A stretch of 64,000 bases of DNA from Veillonella parvula (GCF_902810435.1 NZ_LR778174.1:434001-498000); one strand, 5' to 3'; counted from the stretch's first letter, positions 35,328-43,737 are shown. Numbers and translations: made by a program. The notes: generated by a model not told the origin, from the sequence alone.

Positions 35328-35429
35328 TAGAGACACAACATGAGTATCTTACTCGTCTCGTAGAATTGAAAGGAAATATTAAGATTTTTCCCATTATATT
35401 GACCCTTGCGTATACGCAAGGGTCTTTTT
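35328..35429 (+). ncRNA. Candidate small RNA between two leftward cargo genes
   Basis: From a predicted start near 35328 the RNA would fold into GAGAC...GTCTC enclosing GAGTA-TCT-TACTC. It would end at a perfect 24-base palindrome (GACCCTTGCGTA and its complement, 35401-35424) followed by TTTTT. Neighbouring genes run the other way, so the terminator has no other client. It is about 100 bases long; a seven-codon frame lies inside. Confidence 0.45.
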
Positions 35430-35446
35430 CTTTGCAATTACACTGC

Positions 35447-35830
35447 CTAACAAATTTTAGGCACTAGATATTTAACAATTTCCCTAGCAGTATTTACTGA
35501 GTTTTCACTGTTAAAGTTGATATTGTTTTCATCGTTGGTCCTGTCAAAGCCTTTCATCGATGTATTTTCGTGACCGTATGTGGCGAATTCCAAAAATCCG
35601 GAAGTAACACCAGTTGATTTTACTTGAATGGCTAAGATGTTCTTTATTGGAATAATCTTATATGTTCGATTACCTAAGTTAAATAGCCCGCCTTGGGTGC
35701 GATCGATAACAACACATGTATCATATACAAATAAATTAGCACCAATGCCATCTAAGTGGTATAAGTGTTGGCCCATAAAGTCCTTTGTAGGGCTCTCGAT
35801 AACTTTCGGTTCGCTATTAAAAAATCCCAT
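35447..35830 (-). CDS. Small PH-like (DUF4429-type) protein
   Basis: 127 residues. The core TYKIIPIKNILAIQVKSTGVTSGFLEFATYG, with an acidic NDENNINF segment and a final helix AREIVKYL, matches the bacterial PH-like DUF4429 domain seen in short phage and host proteins. Soluble, no catalytic motif. Lies in the cargo block and may be transcribed with the secreted protein gene upstream of it. Confidence 0.6.
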   Translation of the reverse strand: MGFFNSEPKVIESPTKDFMGQHLYHLDGIGANLFVYDTCVVIDRTQGGLFNLGNRTYKIIPIKNILAIQVKSTGVTSGFLEFATYGHENTSMKGFDRTNDENNINFNSENSVNTAREIVKYLVPKIC

Positions 35831-35857
35831 ATACTAACCTCCCTGTATTAAAACCTG

Positions 35858-36394
35858 TTATATCCCAAATATTCCTCTTAAAACATTTCGATTGCGTTCA
35901 TGTTTAGCTTTCTTTTCGGCAGCTTGCTGTTCTTCAATGCGTTTTTGTTCCTGAAGATGTGCTTCATCTGCTTTTTGTTTTTTGTAGTCTGCTAATTTAG
36001 CGTCACGACCGACTAACCCTTTTACAGAAGCAATAAGTGCTTCATCGCCCATGCCTGGGGCAGCGACATGGTTTTGGCCGTTAAAATTATAGTTACTAAT
36101 TATGGAATCAGATCCACTTCGATATATGTTTCTATCAAATAGATCAACGGAATTATCAGAGAAATGGATTCTATAAGATAAAAGTTCTTGTGTTCCTGAA
36201 GTTCGTACCCATACGGCCCAAGCCCTAGCTGTGTCGGTAGAAGGGTCGTAGGACAATGTGTTTAAATCGACTTTCCCTGTGTAATCAGAATTTGAATAAA
36301 ACCATTGCCAGCGGTCTCCATTAAATTCCTTTGCGGACGCTACGGAAACACTCATTGTGGTAACTAGTGCTGCTAATACTAACAATTTTTTCAT
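35858..36394 (-). CDS. Secreted adhesin-E-like protein
   Basis: 178 residues. Signal peptide with cleavage predicted after SVASA (residue 21). The mature part WQWFYSNSDYTGKVDLNTLSYD ... RAWAVWVRT resembles the small surface-adhesin E fold that many Negativicutes encode. The C-terminal 50 residues are charged and probably coiled-coil (Glu/Lys/Gln-rich), ending in a basic NRNVLRGIFGI. Encoded in the lysogeny side of the prophage, it could be expressed by the lysogen and change the cell envelope; this is inference. Confidence 0.65.
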   Translation of the reverse strand: MKKLLVLAALVTTMSVSVASAKEFNGDRWQWFYSNSDYTGKVDLNTLSYDPSTDTARAWAVWVRTSGTQELLSYRIHFSDNSVDLFDRNIYRSGSDSIISNYNFNGQNHVAAPGMGDEALIASVKGLVGRDAKLADYKKQKADEAHLQEQKRIEEQQAAEKKAKHERNRNVLRGIFGI

Positions 36395-36421
36395 TTTAAA
36401 ATCTCCCTTTTATATAATCCC

Positions 36422-36688
36422 TTATAATACATGATGATAAAAGTTAATACTTTCTAATTCAGCATCGTCAATACTCGTTCGACGGACCATTTGTTCTACT
36501 AGATTAACGTGTTGCTCTAAATAGAAGTCATCGTTAATTATATGCATCAATTCATGCTTTATTTCCTCTCGCATACGATCATGCGGGAGGTTTTTGTTTA
36601 TGTAGATGTTATGAGTATCTACATCTTCACATTCCTCTGACACAGCATTGGCATGTGGTAAGTCGCAGTATATTAAATTAACAACCAA
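36422..36688 (-). CDS. ImmA/IrrE-type metallopeptidase (short form)
   Basis: 88 residues with the zinc-protease signature HELMHIIND (HExxH) in the middle. ImmA-like proteases cleave the neighbouring phage repressor when the host is damaged, triggering induction. It is shorter than usual (about 130-200 residues) yet keeps the catalytic helix. It lies immediately downstream of the repressor gene, in the expected order. Confidence 0.75.
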   Translation of the reverse strand: MVVNLIYCDLPHANAVSEECEDVDTHNIYINKNLPHDRMREEIKHELMHIINDDFYLEQHVNLVEQMVRRTSIDDAELESINFYHHVL

Positions 36689-36709
36689 TATAACACTCTC
36701 CCTTGTGTA

Positions 36710-37126
36710 TTATTTGTTTTTTAGTTTCAAAAGCTCTATATATTCGACTGCTTTCTCTAAGTCCTCCTTACTGATGTCTTTGGCAGCAGAGAAGAGCATA
36801 CGAGCCCCTGGGCGCTTGCGTAGGTACTCGGCGAATTCGGCTGCTTCAGGGTCGTCGTAGTAGCCTTCAACATCATCTACAGGGGAAGATGTGAACATGG
36901 ATTGCACAGGGGGGGTATTAGGCTCATCATATCCCAGTAGCCACGCAGGGCTTACATTTAAAGCTTTTGCTAAGAGGTATACCTTATCTTGCTTAGGCTC
37001 GTATCTATTATTTAGCCAGTCTGATATAGAAGATTGGCGAATACCTGTTCGCTTAGCTAATTCGTTCTGGGATATTTTATGATCTGCCATAACACTTTTT
37101 AAACGATTTATAAATTGGGTGCTCAT
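36710..37126 (-). CDS. ImmR-like phage repressor (XRE family)
   Basis: 138 residues. The N-terminal helix-turn-helix is ISQNELAKRTGIRQSSISDWLNNR; the C-terminal 50 residues are a charged helical dimerisation or cleavage region without a LexA-type serine protease. Co-transcribed with the HExxH protease. GAGGAG precedes the start. Its predicted promoter holds one operator in the -35/-10 spacer, so it probably represses itself. Confidence 0.88.
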   Translation of the reverse strand: MSTQFINRLKSVMADHKISQNELAKRTGIRQSSISDWLNNRYEPKQDKVYLLAKALNVSPAWLLGYDEPNTPPVQSMFTSSPVDDVEGYYDDPEAAEFAEYLRKRPGARMLFSAAKDISKEDLEKAVEYIELLKLKNK

Positions 37127-37159
37127 AATTCATTCTCCTCTAGGACTAACTATACAGTT

Positions 37160-37188
37160 ATTATAAACGGAAAACCGTCAAATGTAAA
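37160..37188 (-). promoter_or_regulatory. Repressor promoter (pRM-like)
   Basis: Minus strand TTTACA, 17 bases, TATAAT. Operator 1 (37167-37178) fills the spacer. Confidence 0.7.
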
Positions 37189-37217
37189 TATTAAACCAAA
37201 CTTAAACGGAAAACCGA

Positions 37218-37246
37218 TAGACAAAGAGAGAGAAACGATGTATCAT
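37218..37246 (+). promoter_or_regulatory. Early lytic promoter (pR-like)
   Basis: TAGACA, 17 bases, TATCAT; start point near 37253, which coincides with operator 3. Confidence 0.7.
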
Positions 37247-37284
37247 TTAGTTACGGAAAACCGATAACGGAAGGAGGTGGAAAT

Positions 37285-37506
37285 ATGGAATTTGATTATA
37301 CTAATCTACGAGAGTTTATTAAAATTAACTTCCGTACACTTAAAGAGTTTGCCGTATTTCTTGGCATAGGCACGACACAACTCGGGCAGCGCTTATCAAA
37401 TAAGGTTCCTTTTACACAAAAAGAAATTGATAAGGTTGCTAACGGCATGCCTGCCGGTAAGCTAGATATGGAAACTATTGACTCTCTTTTTTTTAAGAAA
37501 AAATAA
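37285..37506 (+). CDS. Cro-like DUF739-type DNA-binding protein
   Basis: 73 residues. Helix-turn-helix region LKEFAVFLGIGTTQLGQRLSNKVPFTQKEI; the KVPFTQKEI end is characteristic of the phage DUF739 group. First gene of the early operon, opposite the repressor, so the Cro role follows by position. GGAGG precedes the ATG. Confidence 0.8.
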   Translation: MEFDYTNLREFIKINFRTLKEFAVFLGIGTTQLGQRLSNKVPFTQKEIDKVANGMPAGKLDMETIDSLFFKKK

Positions 37507-37549
37507 CGGAAAACCGATAACTAACGTGTAAGAATTAGGAGGACCGGTT

Positions 37550-37798
37550 ATGAAACAATTCACGACCAGAATGTACGGCGAAGCGATTCGCGAACGTATG
37601 CAAGAACTTAATATATCAAAAGCTGACCTGATTCGGACAGCGGAGATTTCAAGAGATACGTTAAATCGTGCTCTTGCAGGCAAATCGGTACGATTATCAA
37701 CTATTGGCGATATTTGTGATGCACTAGGAGTTGGTCGAGACGAGTCCGACGATTTCTGGGAAAACGATTACTACAACCCTAAATTAGATAGGAGGTAG
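37550..37798 (+). CDS. Second XRE-type regulator
   Basis: 82 residues: helix-turn-helix NISKADLIRTAEISRDTLNRALAGKSVRLSTIGDIC followed by a short acidic tail. It is preceded by operator 4 and AGGAGG. Probably an early phage regulator under repressor control. Confidence 0.75.
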   Translation: MKQFTTRMYGEAIRERMQELNISKADLIRTAEISRDTLNRALAGKSVRLSTIGDICDALGVGRDESDDFWENDYYNPKLDRR

Positions 37799-37800
37799 CT

Positions 37801-37923
37801 ATGAATAAAGAATCACTATATGAATTATGTTCAGTATGCTTATGGATTTTAGCAGTAGGCATATCTTCGGGCATAAGCGTGTTCGTCATAGTATGGTTGT
37901 TCCGATTAGCATGTGGCTGCTAG
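37801..37923 (+). CDS. 40-residue membrane protein
   Basis: ATG after GGAGGTAGCT; one hydrophobic helix (about residues 11-36) with Cys residues at both ends. Two bases after the previous gene, so it belongs to the early operon. Function unknown. Confidence 0.6.
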   Translation: MNKESLYELCSVCLWILAVGISSGISVFVIVWLFRLACGC

Positions 37924-37932
37924 GAGGCATGT

Positions 37933-38127
37933 ATGAATAAAATGTGCATTACTGTTGCGGAAGCTGCAGAGCTTGCTAGCGTACCGGAAACGGTAATCCG
38001 AGAATGGGCGCAAGACTTTGATTTTCCGTCCATGAAAATCGGTAAGCGTGGGGGCAAACGTCTTATCCACGTAGAGTCGTTTAATGCTTGGCTAGCGAAA
38101 CGGTGCCAGGCACGAATAGGGGAATAG
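37933..38127 (+). CDS. Excisionase-family HTH protein
   Basis: 64 residues, MerR-like winged helix: ITVAEAAELASVPETVIREWAQDFDFPSMKIGKRGGKRLIHVESFNAWL. This is the HTH_17 pattern of excisionases and small phage regulators. It could be the Xis partner of the integrase, though it lies five genes away. Confidence 0.75.
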   Translation: MNKMCITVAEAAELASVPETVIREWAQDFDFPSMKIGKRGGKRLIHVESFNAWLAKRCQARIGE

Positions 38128-38129
38128 GT

Positions 38130-38288
38130 ATGAAAATGTTTTTAATTGCACTAGCAGCTTGCATGGTGTTTGTTTTGGAAGGGTCCGATATTCAAGGATA
38201 TGGCCTTTCAGATGGAGCATTATATTTAAGCTTCATCGCATCACTAATCTTATTGTTATATACAGCATTTATTGAAAGGAGTGAATGA
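38130..38288 (+). CDS. 52-residue membrane protein
   Basis: Two hydrophobic helices separated by GSDIQGYGLSDGA. I start at 38130 after GGGGAATAGGT; the frame is open earlier inside the previous gene. Function unknown. Confidence 0.5.
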   Translation: MKMFLIALAACMVFVLEGSDIQGYGLSDGALYLSFIASLILLLYTAFIERSE

Positions 38289-38289
38289 T

Positions 38290-38382
38290 ATGCAATCTAT
38301 CATACAGGCAATGTTTTTTGTTGCATTGATCATGAGCGTGTGTGCATTAATTAGTAGCATATTCGTATTAATGATGATTTAG
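38290..38382 (+). CDS. 30-residue membrane peptide
   Basis: ATG after AAAGGAG; nearly all residues are hydrophobic (MQSIIQAMFFVALIMSV then a second part of the same helix). Function unknown. Confidence 0.5.
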   Translation: MQSIIQAMFFVALIMSVCALISSIFVLMMI

Positions 38383-38392
38383 TAGGTGCTAC

Positions 38393-38557
38393 ATGAAACG
38401 AGTTGCATGTACTAAATGTGGAGTTAGGTTAATTCCATATACTTACAGTTACATTTATGACGAGATAAATCGTAAGGCGATTAGAGTGTGCAAACCTTGC
38501 CACGATGAACATATCCGCCGTAAAAGTAAAAATGCTCGTACTCACGGCAATGAGTAA
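38393..38557 (+). CDS. 54-residue zinc-ribbon-like protein
   Basis: Two Cys pairs, CTKC near residue 6 and CKPC near residue 33, followed by a basic tail. It looks like a small zinc-binding phage protein. The ribosome site TAGGTG is weak. Confidence 0.55.
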   Translation: MKRVACTKCGVRLIPYTYSYIYDEINRKAIRVCKPCHDEHIRRKSKNARTHGNE

Positions 38558-38609
38558 CGAGCAAAGATAAAAAATATCCTATGTAAATTATACCAGATAA
38601 GGAGATAAA

Positions 38610-38999
38610 ATGCCTGAAATAAAAGCAATAAAATCTAAACCTGCTGTAAATGCATTTGATTTTAATTTCTTTGCAGACAACAGGGGCAAACACGAATCAT
38701 TACAAAAGGTAGCGATAGTGACTACAAATAGCTATATCAAGCTTTCAATGACGGCTTACAGAAAGTTAAAAGGGCCGGAATATTTCAAGGTTGGTATAGA
38801 TATTAATAATAAAGTTATTTGTGTGGCGCCTGCGCTTGAAACAGAGCCATATGTGATTAACCCAACAGCAATACAAATTGAAAGAAACACTATTTATATA
38901 TCAAAAAGTCGTAGCGTAATTCGTAAACTCCAGGAGATTGGAATTCCCAAAATTGTGGAAGGGAAATTAGTTGATGATGAATTATTGTTTAAATTCTAA
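38610..38999 (+). CDS. Conserved-looking phage early protein
   Basis: 129 residues, soluble, mixed strands and helices; starts after AAGGAG. The stretch YIKLSMTAYRKLKGPEYFKVGID suggests a small beta-rich domain. Family not recognised. Confidence 0.65.
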   Translation: MPEIKAIKSKPAVNAFDFNFFADNRGKHESLQKVAIVTTNSYIKLSMTAYRKLKGPEYFKVGIDINNKVICVAPALETEPYVINPTAIQIERNTIYISKSRSVIRKLQEIGIPKIVEGKLVDDELLFKF

Positions 39000-39012
39000 A
39001 GGAGAAACTATC

Positions 39013-39615
39013 ATGGAAAATCAAAATATCTTAACTATTAAATTCAATACATTAGACGATCTAGCAGTACAAGTTGCAGATTGGAATGAACGACTTAATC
39101 ATCAATGCTGCGGTAATTGCCATGATGGTAAAGCTCCTGCGGGAACAGTTTGTGAAACTATTGATGTAGAGGCTGTAACATCTAAGGTCGAGCCTAAAGT
39201 GGTGAAGGTTGAAAAAGCTGAAGTGAAAGAAGAAAAAGCACCAAATAAAGTCGCTAAATCAGAACAAACACAAGACTTTCATGTGACAGACTTCGAAGGC
39301 AATCCAATAAAAGCAAAAAAAGAAGAAAAGGTCGAGACAGTAGTAGAACCTAAACTTGCTGAAACAACAAAGGTCGAAGAACGGACTCCAATAGAAACAC
39401 CTAAACAAGATACAGAACTAGACGTTGCCGCTGAACCGGTAGATAAAAAAGCCTTTTATAAGGAGTTCCGTGAATGGATGGGTGAAGATGGGGTAAAAGC
39501 AAAAAAAGCACTTGCAATTTTTAGCAAGCATGGTGTTACTCGTCCATCTAGCGACTCTTTGACCGATGACTTAATTACTGATTTGAAGTCCATCATGGCA
39601 GAGAAGGAGGCTTAA
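39013..39615 (+). CDS. Phage early protein with charged linker
   Basis: 200 residues. The N-terminal 50 residues carry a CCGNCHDGKAPAGTVC cysteine cluster. The middle (60-145) is a Lys/Glu/Val-rich low-complexity linker. The C-terminal helical part KAFYKEFREWMGEDGVKAKKALAIF may bind a partner. Start at 39013 after AAAGGAG. Family not recognised. Confidence 0.65.
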   Translation: MENQNILTIKFNTLDDLAVQVADWNERLNHQCCGNCHDGKAPAGTVCETIDVEAVTSKVEPKVVKVEKAEVKEEKAPNKVAKSEQTQDFHVTDFEGNPIKAKKEEKVETVVEPKLAETTKVEERTPIETPKQDTELDVAAEPVDKKAFYKEFREWMGEDGVKAKKALAIFSKHGVTRPSSDSLTDDLITDLKSIMAEKEA

Positions 39616-39617
39616 AT

Positions 39618-39968
39618 ATGGCTAAACAACAATTTAAAAGCCAAGCAGATATATGCAAGAAGTCGCTAGATATATTACATAAAGCCATTGAAATGGACCC
39701 TGGTAACGCTGAGGAATACCAAGCTGGTATTGCATACACAGAAGGCGTTATGAAAGCGTCTAACGCGATTGTAAAAGCCTTTGATGTGGTAGAGCCTCCT
39801 AAGACAGCTACTCCTAAAGACAAAACGGAAGATGTCGCAAAGGAAGAAAAGCCAAAGCGTACACGTAAGACTAAAACCGCTAAAGAACCTACGCCAGTTG
39901 ATAGCAAACCAACGGCTGAACCTAGTGTAGAAGAAAATTCGAACATCTTTTCCATGTTCGATGATTAA
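39618..39968 (+). CDS. Phage early protein, basic linker
   Basis: 116 residues; the helical N-terminus (about 1-60) resembles a tetratricopeptide-like pair, then a Lys/Thr/Pro-rich tail ends in IFSMFDD. It begins two bases after the previous stop, preceded by GAGGCTTAAAT. Family not recognised. Confidence 0.65.
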   Translation: MAKQQFKSQADICKKSLDILHKAIEMDPGNAEEYQAGIAYTEGVMKASNAIVKAFDVVEPPKTATPKDKTEDVAKEEKPKRTRKTKTAKEPTPVDSKPTAEPSVEENSNIFSMFDD

Positions 39969-39982
39969 GGCGGTGGCGTTCT

Positions 39983-41632
39983 GTGGAAACTGTGTCAAGT
40001 TTATACATCCGTAAAATGTTCGATAGCATCATAATTGAAAAACATTATGATGCTGCTTACACAACAATTCACCATTGTGATTGCAATCATACATTTGGTG
40101 GCACATGGAACCGCAAATATAGCATGGGCTGCGGATATTATACAGGTGCGAAATATTATGTTTGCCCTAATTGTGGAACTCGCTCCGAACCATATGTTCA
40201 TAAAGTAGTGATTGCATCTGATGACGAGGAATTATTTCCTAAAGAAATGTTTTTTGAGGTCATTAATTGCAAAGACTTTCTCGATCTTCGCATTAAATAT
40301 AAAGGTATTCAGCTATTTTGGGATGGAACGTCTGAAGATGGCTCTTATAAAGAAGTTTTGCGTTTTGATTTCAAAGCCAGAAAAGCTTTTTATATCGATG
40401 AAGATAAGAGAAAACATGAACTCACAGTCGATTATATTCGTGATTCTGATAATCCGATTATGCCAATTTTAAAATACATAGGGAAATCGTATGCAGTACA
40501 TGGAGTTAATAAAGAACATTTGGCCAAACTCTTTAAGAGCCTGCGCCTAACGTTTGAAAAGCGCTTAACAGAACAGTGTGGATATAAAGTAAAAGATGTT
40601 TATATCCCACATTCGATTAGTGAATATGGCGGATATGGTATTTCCATGCTAGTTAATATGAGCTTAAAACTCAGGGCTCCTGACATGCCTTCTATAACTA
40701 AAATTATTAAAAGCAACATCAAATGGACTTCACGCTATTGGATTGGTTCCATAAGAGATCTGCATTTTGATGATTCGATTTTAACTATGACTAAAAATGG
40801 GACCGGATTCTTAGAAGCATTGCGAATTTATCATCGAGCTCCTGATAGTAAATTATTGCGTAGCATGATGGTTAATGACCCTATGATTGTTAAGCTATCA
40901 GATATGCTGAATGTTTTTAAAGACGAAAATAATCGAAGGACAATATTGACTCTTAATCGAGACAAAGGATTCGATGATGTATCTGCAAAAATAGTTAATG
41001 CTGCTCATTTAGATGAAAATATGGGCGTTAGGTCTGAAAAAATCTTTAATATGTGGCGTGGACTTTCCAAACGATATGGGGAGCGAAATTTATTACGGTA
41101 TTTGCTAAATGTTACTGCATCAGATATTAGGGATATAGTTAGCATGTACAGTCAAATTAATGGTAAGTATATAGCTCAAGTTTGGAGTACTGACTGCAAA
41201 TTAAAAGACTTCCATGATGTTGTAGTTAATATTTACAACAAACAAGAGTACGGTGACGTAATGCTTCCGGAAATTCCTCAGCTACAAGCTGATGTAAATG
41301 GGATGCACTTTATGATTCCTAAGACTGCAGCTGATTTAATGACTGTAGGTAAACGGTTAAAAAATTGCGTTGGATCATACAGAGATAGAGTCATGAAAGG
41401 TACTACCGCAATAGTGATAGTTACTGACGATGCTATGAAACCGGTCGCATGCCTAGAATTGGCCAATAAAAGTAAAAAGAAAGGTCGTCAAATATTCGAC
41501 TTAGTGCAGGCGAAGCTCTTCGCTAATGAAAAACTAAAAAAGAATGCTCAAATTAACTCGACGGTAATGCAATGGGCCAATCAATTGCAGATTGAGCCGC
41601 ACACCATCGATGTGGATGCCACTGTTGTATAG
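39983..41632 (+). CDS. PcfJ-like protein
   Basis: 549 residues. N-terminal zinc-binding pattern HHCDC ... CPNC; long helical middle. Near residue 450 is the PcfJ signature TVGKRLKNCVGSYRDRV followed by IVIVTDDAMKPVACLEL. PcfJ-like proteins are found on conjugative plasmids and phages; their role is not known. GTG start with GGCGGTGG upstream; start uncertain. Confidence 0.72.
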   Translation: METVSSLYIRKMFDSIIIEKHYDAAYTTIHHCDCNHTFGGTWNRKYSMGCGYYTGAKYYVCPNCGTRSEPYVHKVVIASDDEELFPKEMFFEVINCKDFLDLRIKYKGIQLFWDGTSEDGSYKEVLRFDFKARKAFYIDEDKRKHELTVDYIRDSDNPIMPILKYIGKSYAVHGVNKEHLAKLFKSLRLTFEKRLTEQCGYKVKDVYIPHSISEYGGYGISMLVNMSLKLRAPDMPSITKIIKSNIKWTSRYWIGSIRDLHFDDSILTMTKNGTGFLEALRIYHRAPDSKLLRSMMVNDPMIVKLSDMLNVFKDENNRRTILTLNRDKGFDDVSAKIVNAAHLDENMGVRSEKIFNMWRGLSKRYGERNLLRYLLNVTASDIRDIVSMYSQINGKYIAQVWSTDCKLKDFHDVVVNIYNKQEYGDVMLPEIPQLQADVNGMHFMIPKTAADLMTVGKRLKNCVGSYRDRVMKGTTAIVIVTDDAMKPVACLELANKSKKKGRQIFDLVQAKLFANEKLKKNAQINSTVMQWANQLQIEPHTIDVDATVV

Positions 41633-41641
41633 GAGAATGAT

Positions 41642-43549
41642 ATGAAACTCACAAAATTAGAATTACTAAATTTTAAAGGTCTAAAGTTCTTTGCCATAAA
41701 TATTAGTGGCGATGTCGTAATCCGTGGCGATAATGCTACTGGTAAAACGACTGTATTTGACTCTGTGTGTTGGTTACTATTTGGCAAAGATAGCCTAGAT
41801 AGGGCCGATTTTGAAATTAAAACATTGGATGGGGGCGAACCTATCCATAAAGTCAATCACGAAGTAACTGGGACCTTTACATTAGATGACGGCGGGACGA
41901 TTGAATTACAGCGAGTATATCGTGAAAAGTATTCATCCCCTCGTGGTGGGGATGTTACCTTAACAGGTCATACGACAGACTATTTTGTCGATGGTGTACC
42001 TAAGAAAGAAAAAGAATACAAAGAGATTGTAAATTCTCTGGTTGATGAAAACATCTTCAAATTGATTACAAATCCATTGTACTTTAACGAAACGTATTCC
42101 TGGCAAAATCGTCGCAAATTACTCTTGGAAATGTGCGGGGATATTGACGATGCTGCTGTAATTAATAGTTGTGAAGATTTAAAACGTTTAGCTGAGTTAT
42201 TAGATGGTCGGACGGTTGATGATCAACGCAAAGTTATCGCTAGCAAGAAAACAGCTATTAATAAAGAACTTGATATGATTCCGGTTCGTATTGATGAAGC
42301 TGTGCGAAATAAACCTGAAGTTATGGCTGATAAAGATAAACTAATCAGTGATATTAAAACTTTATCAACTGGCATTGATGATGTTGAAAAACAAAAGGCC
42401 ATTATTAAAAACGGTTTTAGCGCTACAGAAAAACAGTCTAAAATTCGTGACATTAATCGTCAATTAGACGTCAGACGTTCAGACATACTATCCGATTACC
42501 ATAAACGCAAACAACATTTGCGCAGCGAATACGAAACGGCACTATCTAAATTAAAGGCGACTGAAGCTGAAAGAGATAGATGCATGGATAGAAGCAACGA
42601 GCTTGATAAAGAAATTGGGCGAGAAGCCAAACGCATCGAAACTCTAACATCTGAATTCGACACATTTAACTCTCAGCAGTTTAGTAAAGAGGCTTGCCCT
42701 ACTTGCGGGCAGCAATTGCCGGCGGATAAGCAGGAAAAACTCGAGGCAGAATTTAATGCTAATAAATCTAAAAAGCTTGAAGAATGGAAAGGCCTTATCG
42801 ATAGTGCTGCTAAGTTAAAAGGAAATTATGAAGAGCAGCAGAAAACGATGGCGTTGAAAGCTGACGGATTAATAGATGACATTACCCTACAAAGCAAGGA
42901 GCGAGATATTAAACGTGAAGAATATGAAGCGTATTCTGAACCTAATGTCGAAGATGATCCTACATATGCTGACTTAAAAGCACAATTATTCTTGCTTGAG
43001 ATTGAAGAGGAACCAGGTGCAGATACCGAAGAACTTGCAAGACTTGAGGACGAAATATCCTCTTTGAAATCTAAAAAAGCAAATCTCGAGACTGAATTGA
43101 ATAAATTCAAATTGATTGATGATATTGAAAATCGTGTTATTGAATTGGAAAACCAACAGCAAAAACTTGTTACCGAAAAGAATGAACTCGATGAGGCATC
43201 ATATCTTATGGATGAGTTCGTAAAAGCCAAAGTTAACATGTTGGAAGAAAGCATTAACGCAAGGTTTAAATTGGCTCGTTTTAAAATGTTCAACGTTATG
43301 CTAAATGGAAACGTTGAAGAATGTTGCGAAACAACCTATAAAGGGGTACCATACCGTAGCATGAATAATGCTGCGAGAATTAATGTCGGATTAGACATTA
43401 TCAATGCATTAACTAGCTATTATAAAGTTAATGCTCCAGTGTTTATCGATAACGCGGAAGCTGTTACTGACTTTATCCCTGTTAATAGTCAAACAATTAA
43501 ATTGATCGTTGACGAATCAGAGCCACAACTTGTGGTTAAGGAGGTGTAA
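41642..43549 (+). CDS. SbcC/Rad50-like ATPase of the phage
   Basis: 635 residues, SMC-like. Walker A is GDNATGKTT (29-37). Long coiled coils flank a zinc-hook CPTCGQQL near residue 352. A degenerate Walker B PVFIDNAEAVTDF lies near the C-terminus. Shorter than host SbcC (about 1,000). These ATPases work with a nuclease on DNA ends; no SbcD-type phosphoesterase is adjacent. It lies upstream of RecT, suggesting a role in phage recombination or replication. Confidence 0.85.
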   Translation: MKLTKLELLNFKGLKFFAINISGDVVIRGDNATGKTTVFDSVCWLLFGKDSLDRADFEIKTLDGGEPIHKVNHEVTGTFTLDDGGTIELQRVYREKYSSPRGGDVTLTGHTTDYFVDGVPKKEKEYKEIVNSLVDENIFKLITNPLYFNETYSWQNRRKLLLEMCGDIDDAAVINSCEDLKRLAELLDGRTVDDQRKVIASKKTAINKELDMIPVRIDEAVRNKPEVMADKDKLISDIKTLSTGIDDVEKQKAIIKNGFSATEKQSKIRDINRQLDVRRSDILSDYHKRKQHLRSEYETALSKLKATEAERDRCMDRSNELDKEIGREAKRIETLTSEFDTFNSQQFSKEACPTCGQQLPADKQEKLEAEFNANKSKKLEEWKGLIDSAAKLKGNYEEQQKTMALKADGLIDDITLQSKERDIKREEYEAYSEPNVEDDPTYADLKAQLFLLEIEEEPGADTEELARLEDEISSLKSKKANLETELNKFKLIDDIENRVIELENQQQKLVTEKNELDEASYLMDEFVKAKVNMLEESINARFKLARFKMFNVMLNGNVEECCETTYKGVPYRSMNNAARINVGLDIINALTSYYKVNAPVFIDNAEAVTDFIPVNSQTIKLIVDESEPQLVVKEV

Positions 43550-43551
43550 GT

Positions 43552-43737
43552 ATGGCAAATAATCATAAAGTAATTATGAGTACAGATGAAATGGCAGCAT
43601 ACATTTATACTATTTTGTCTGAGCACGAGCTAACTGTAGGAGAATCGTTATCTTCGCTAAAAAAAGCAATTAAATTAGTTAACAAATCAGTATATTATGA
43701 CCATTTAAAAGAAAGTGAGTATGAAGAATGCAATTAG
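43552..43737 (+). CDS. 61-residue phage protein
   Basis: Helical, soluble, acidic; two bases after the previous gene and overlapping the next by 10 bases, with GGAGGTG upstream. Function unknown. Confidence 0.6.
   Translation: MANNHKVIMSTDEMAAYIYTILSEHELTVGESLSSLKKAIKLVNKSVYYDHLKESEYEECN

Larger units (their letters stand above)
37167..37517. promoter_or_regulatory. Four phage operators ACGG-AAAA-CCG(T/A)
   Basis: Copies at 37167-37178, 37206-37217, 37253-37264 and 37506-37517. The first three bracket the divergent promoters: one inside the repressor promoter, one abutting the -35 of the early promoter and one over its start point. The fourth lies between the Cro-like gene and the second HTH gene. 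CGG/CCG arms with a fixed AAAA centre give orientation. Confidence 0.8.

Noticed and set aside
37285-37798. Toxin-antitoxin pair
   Set aside because: Both proteins are small HTH regulators next to phage operators; neither looks like a toxin.
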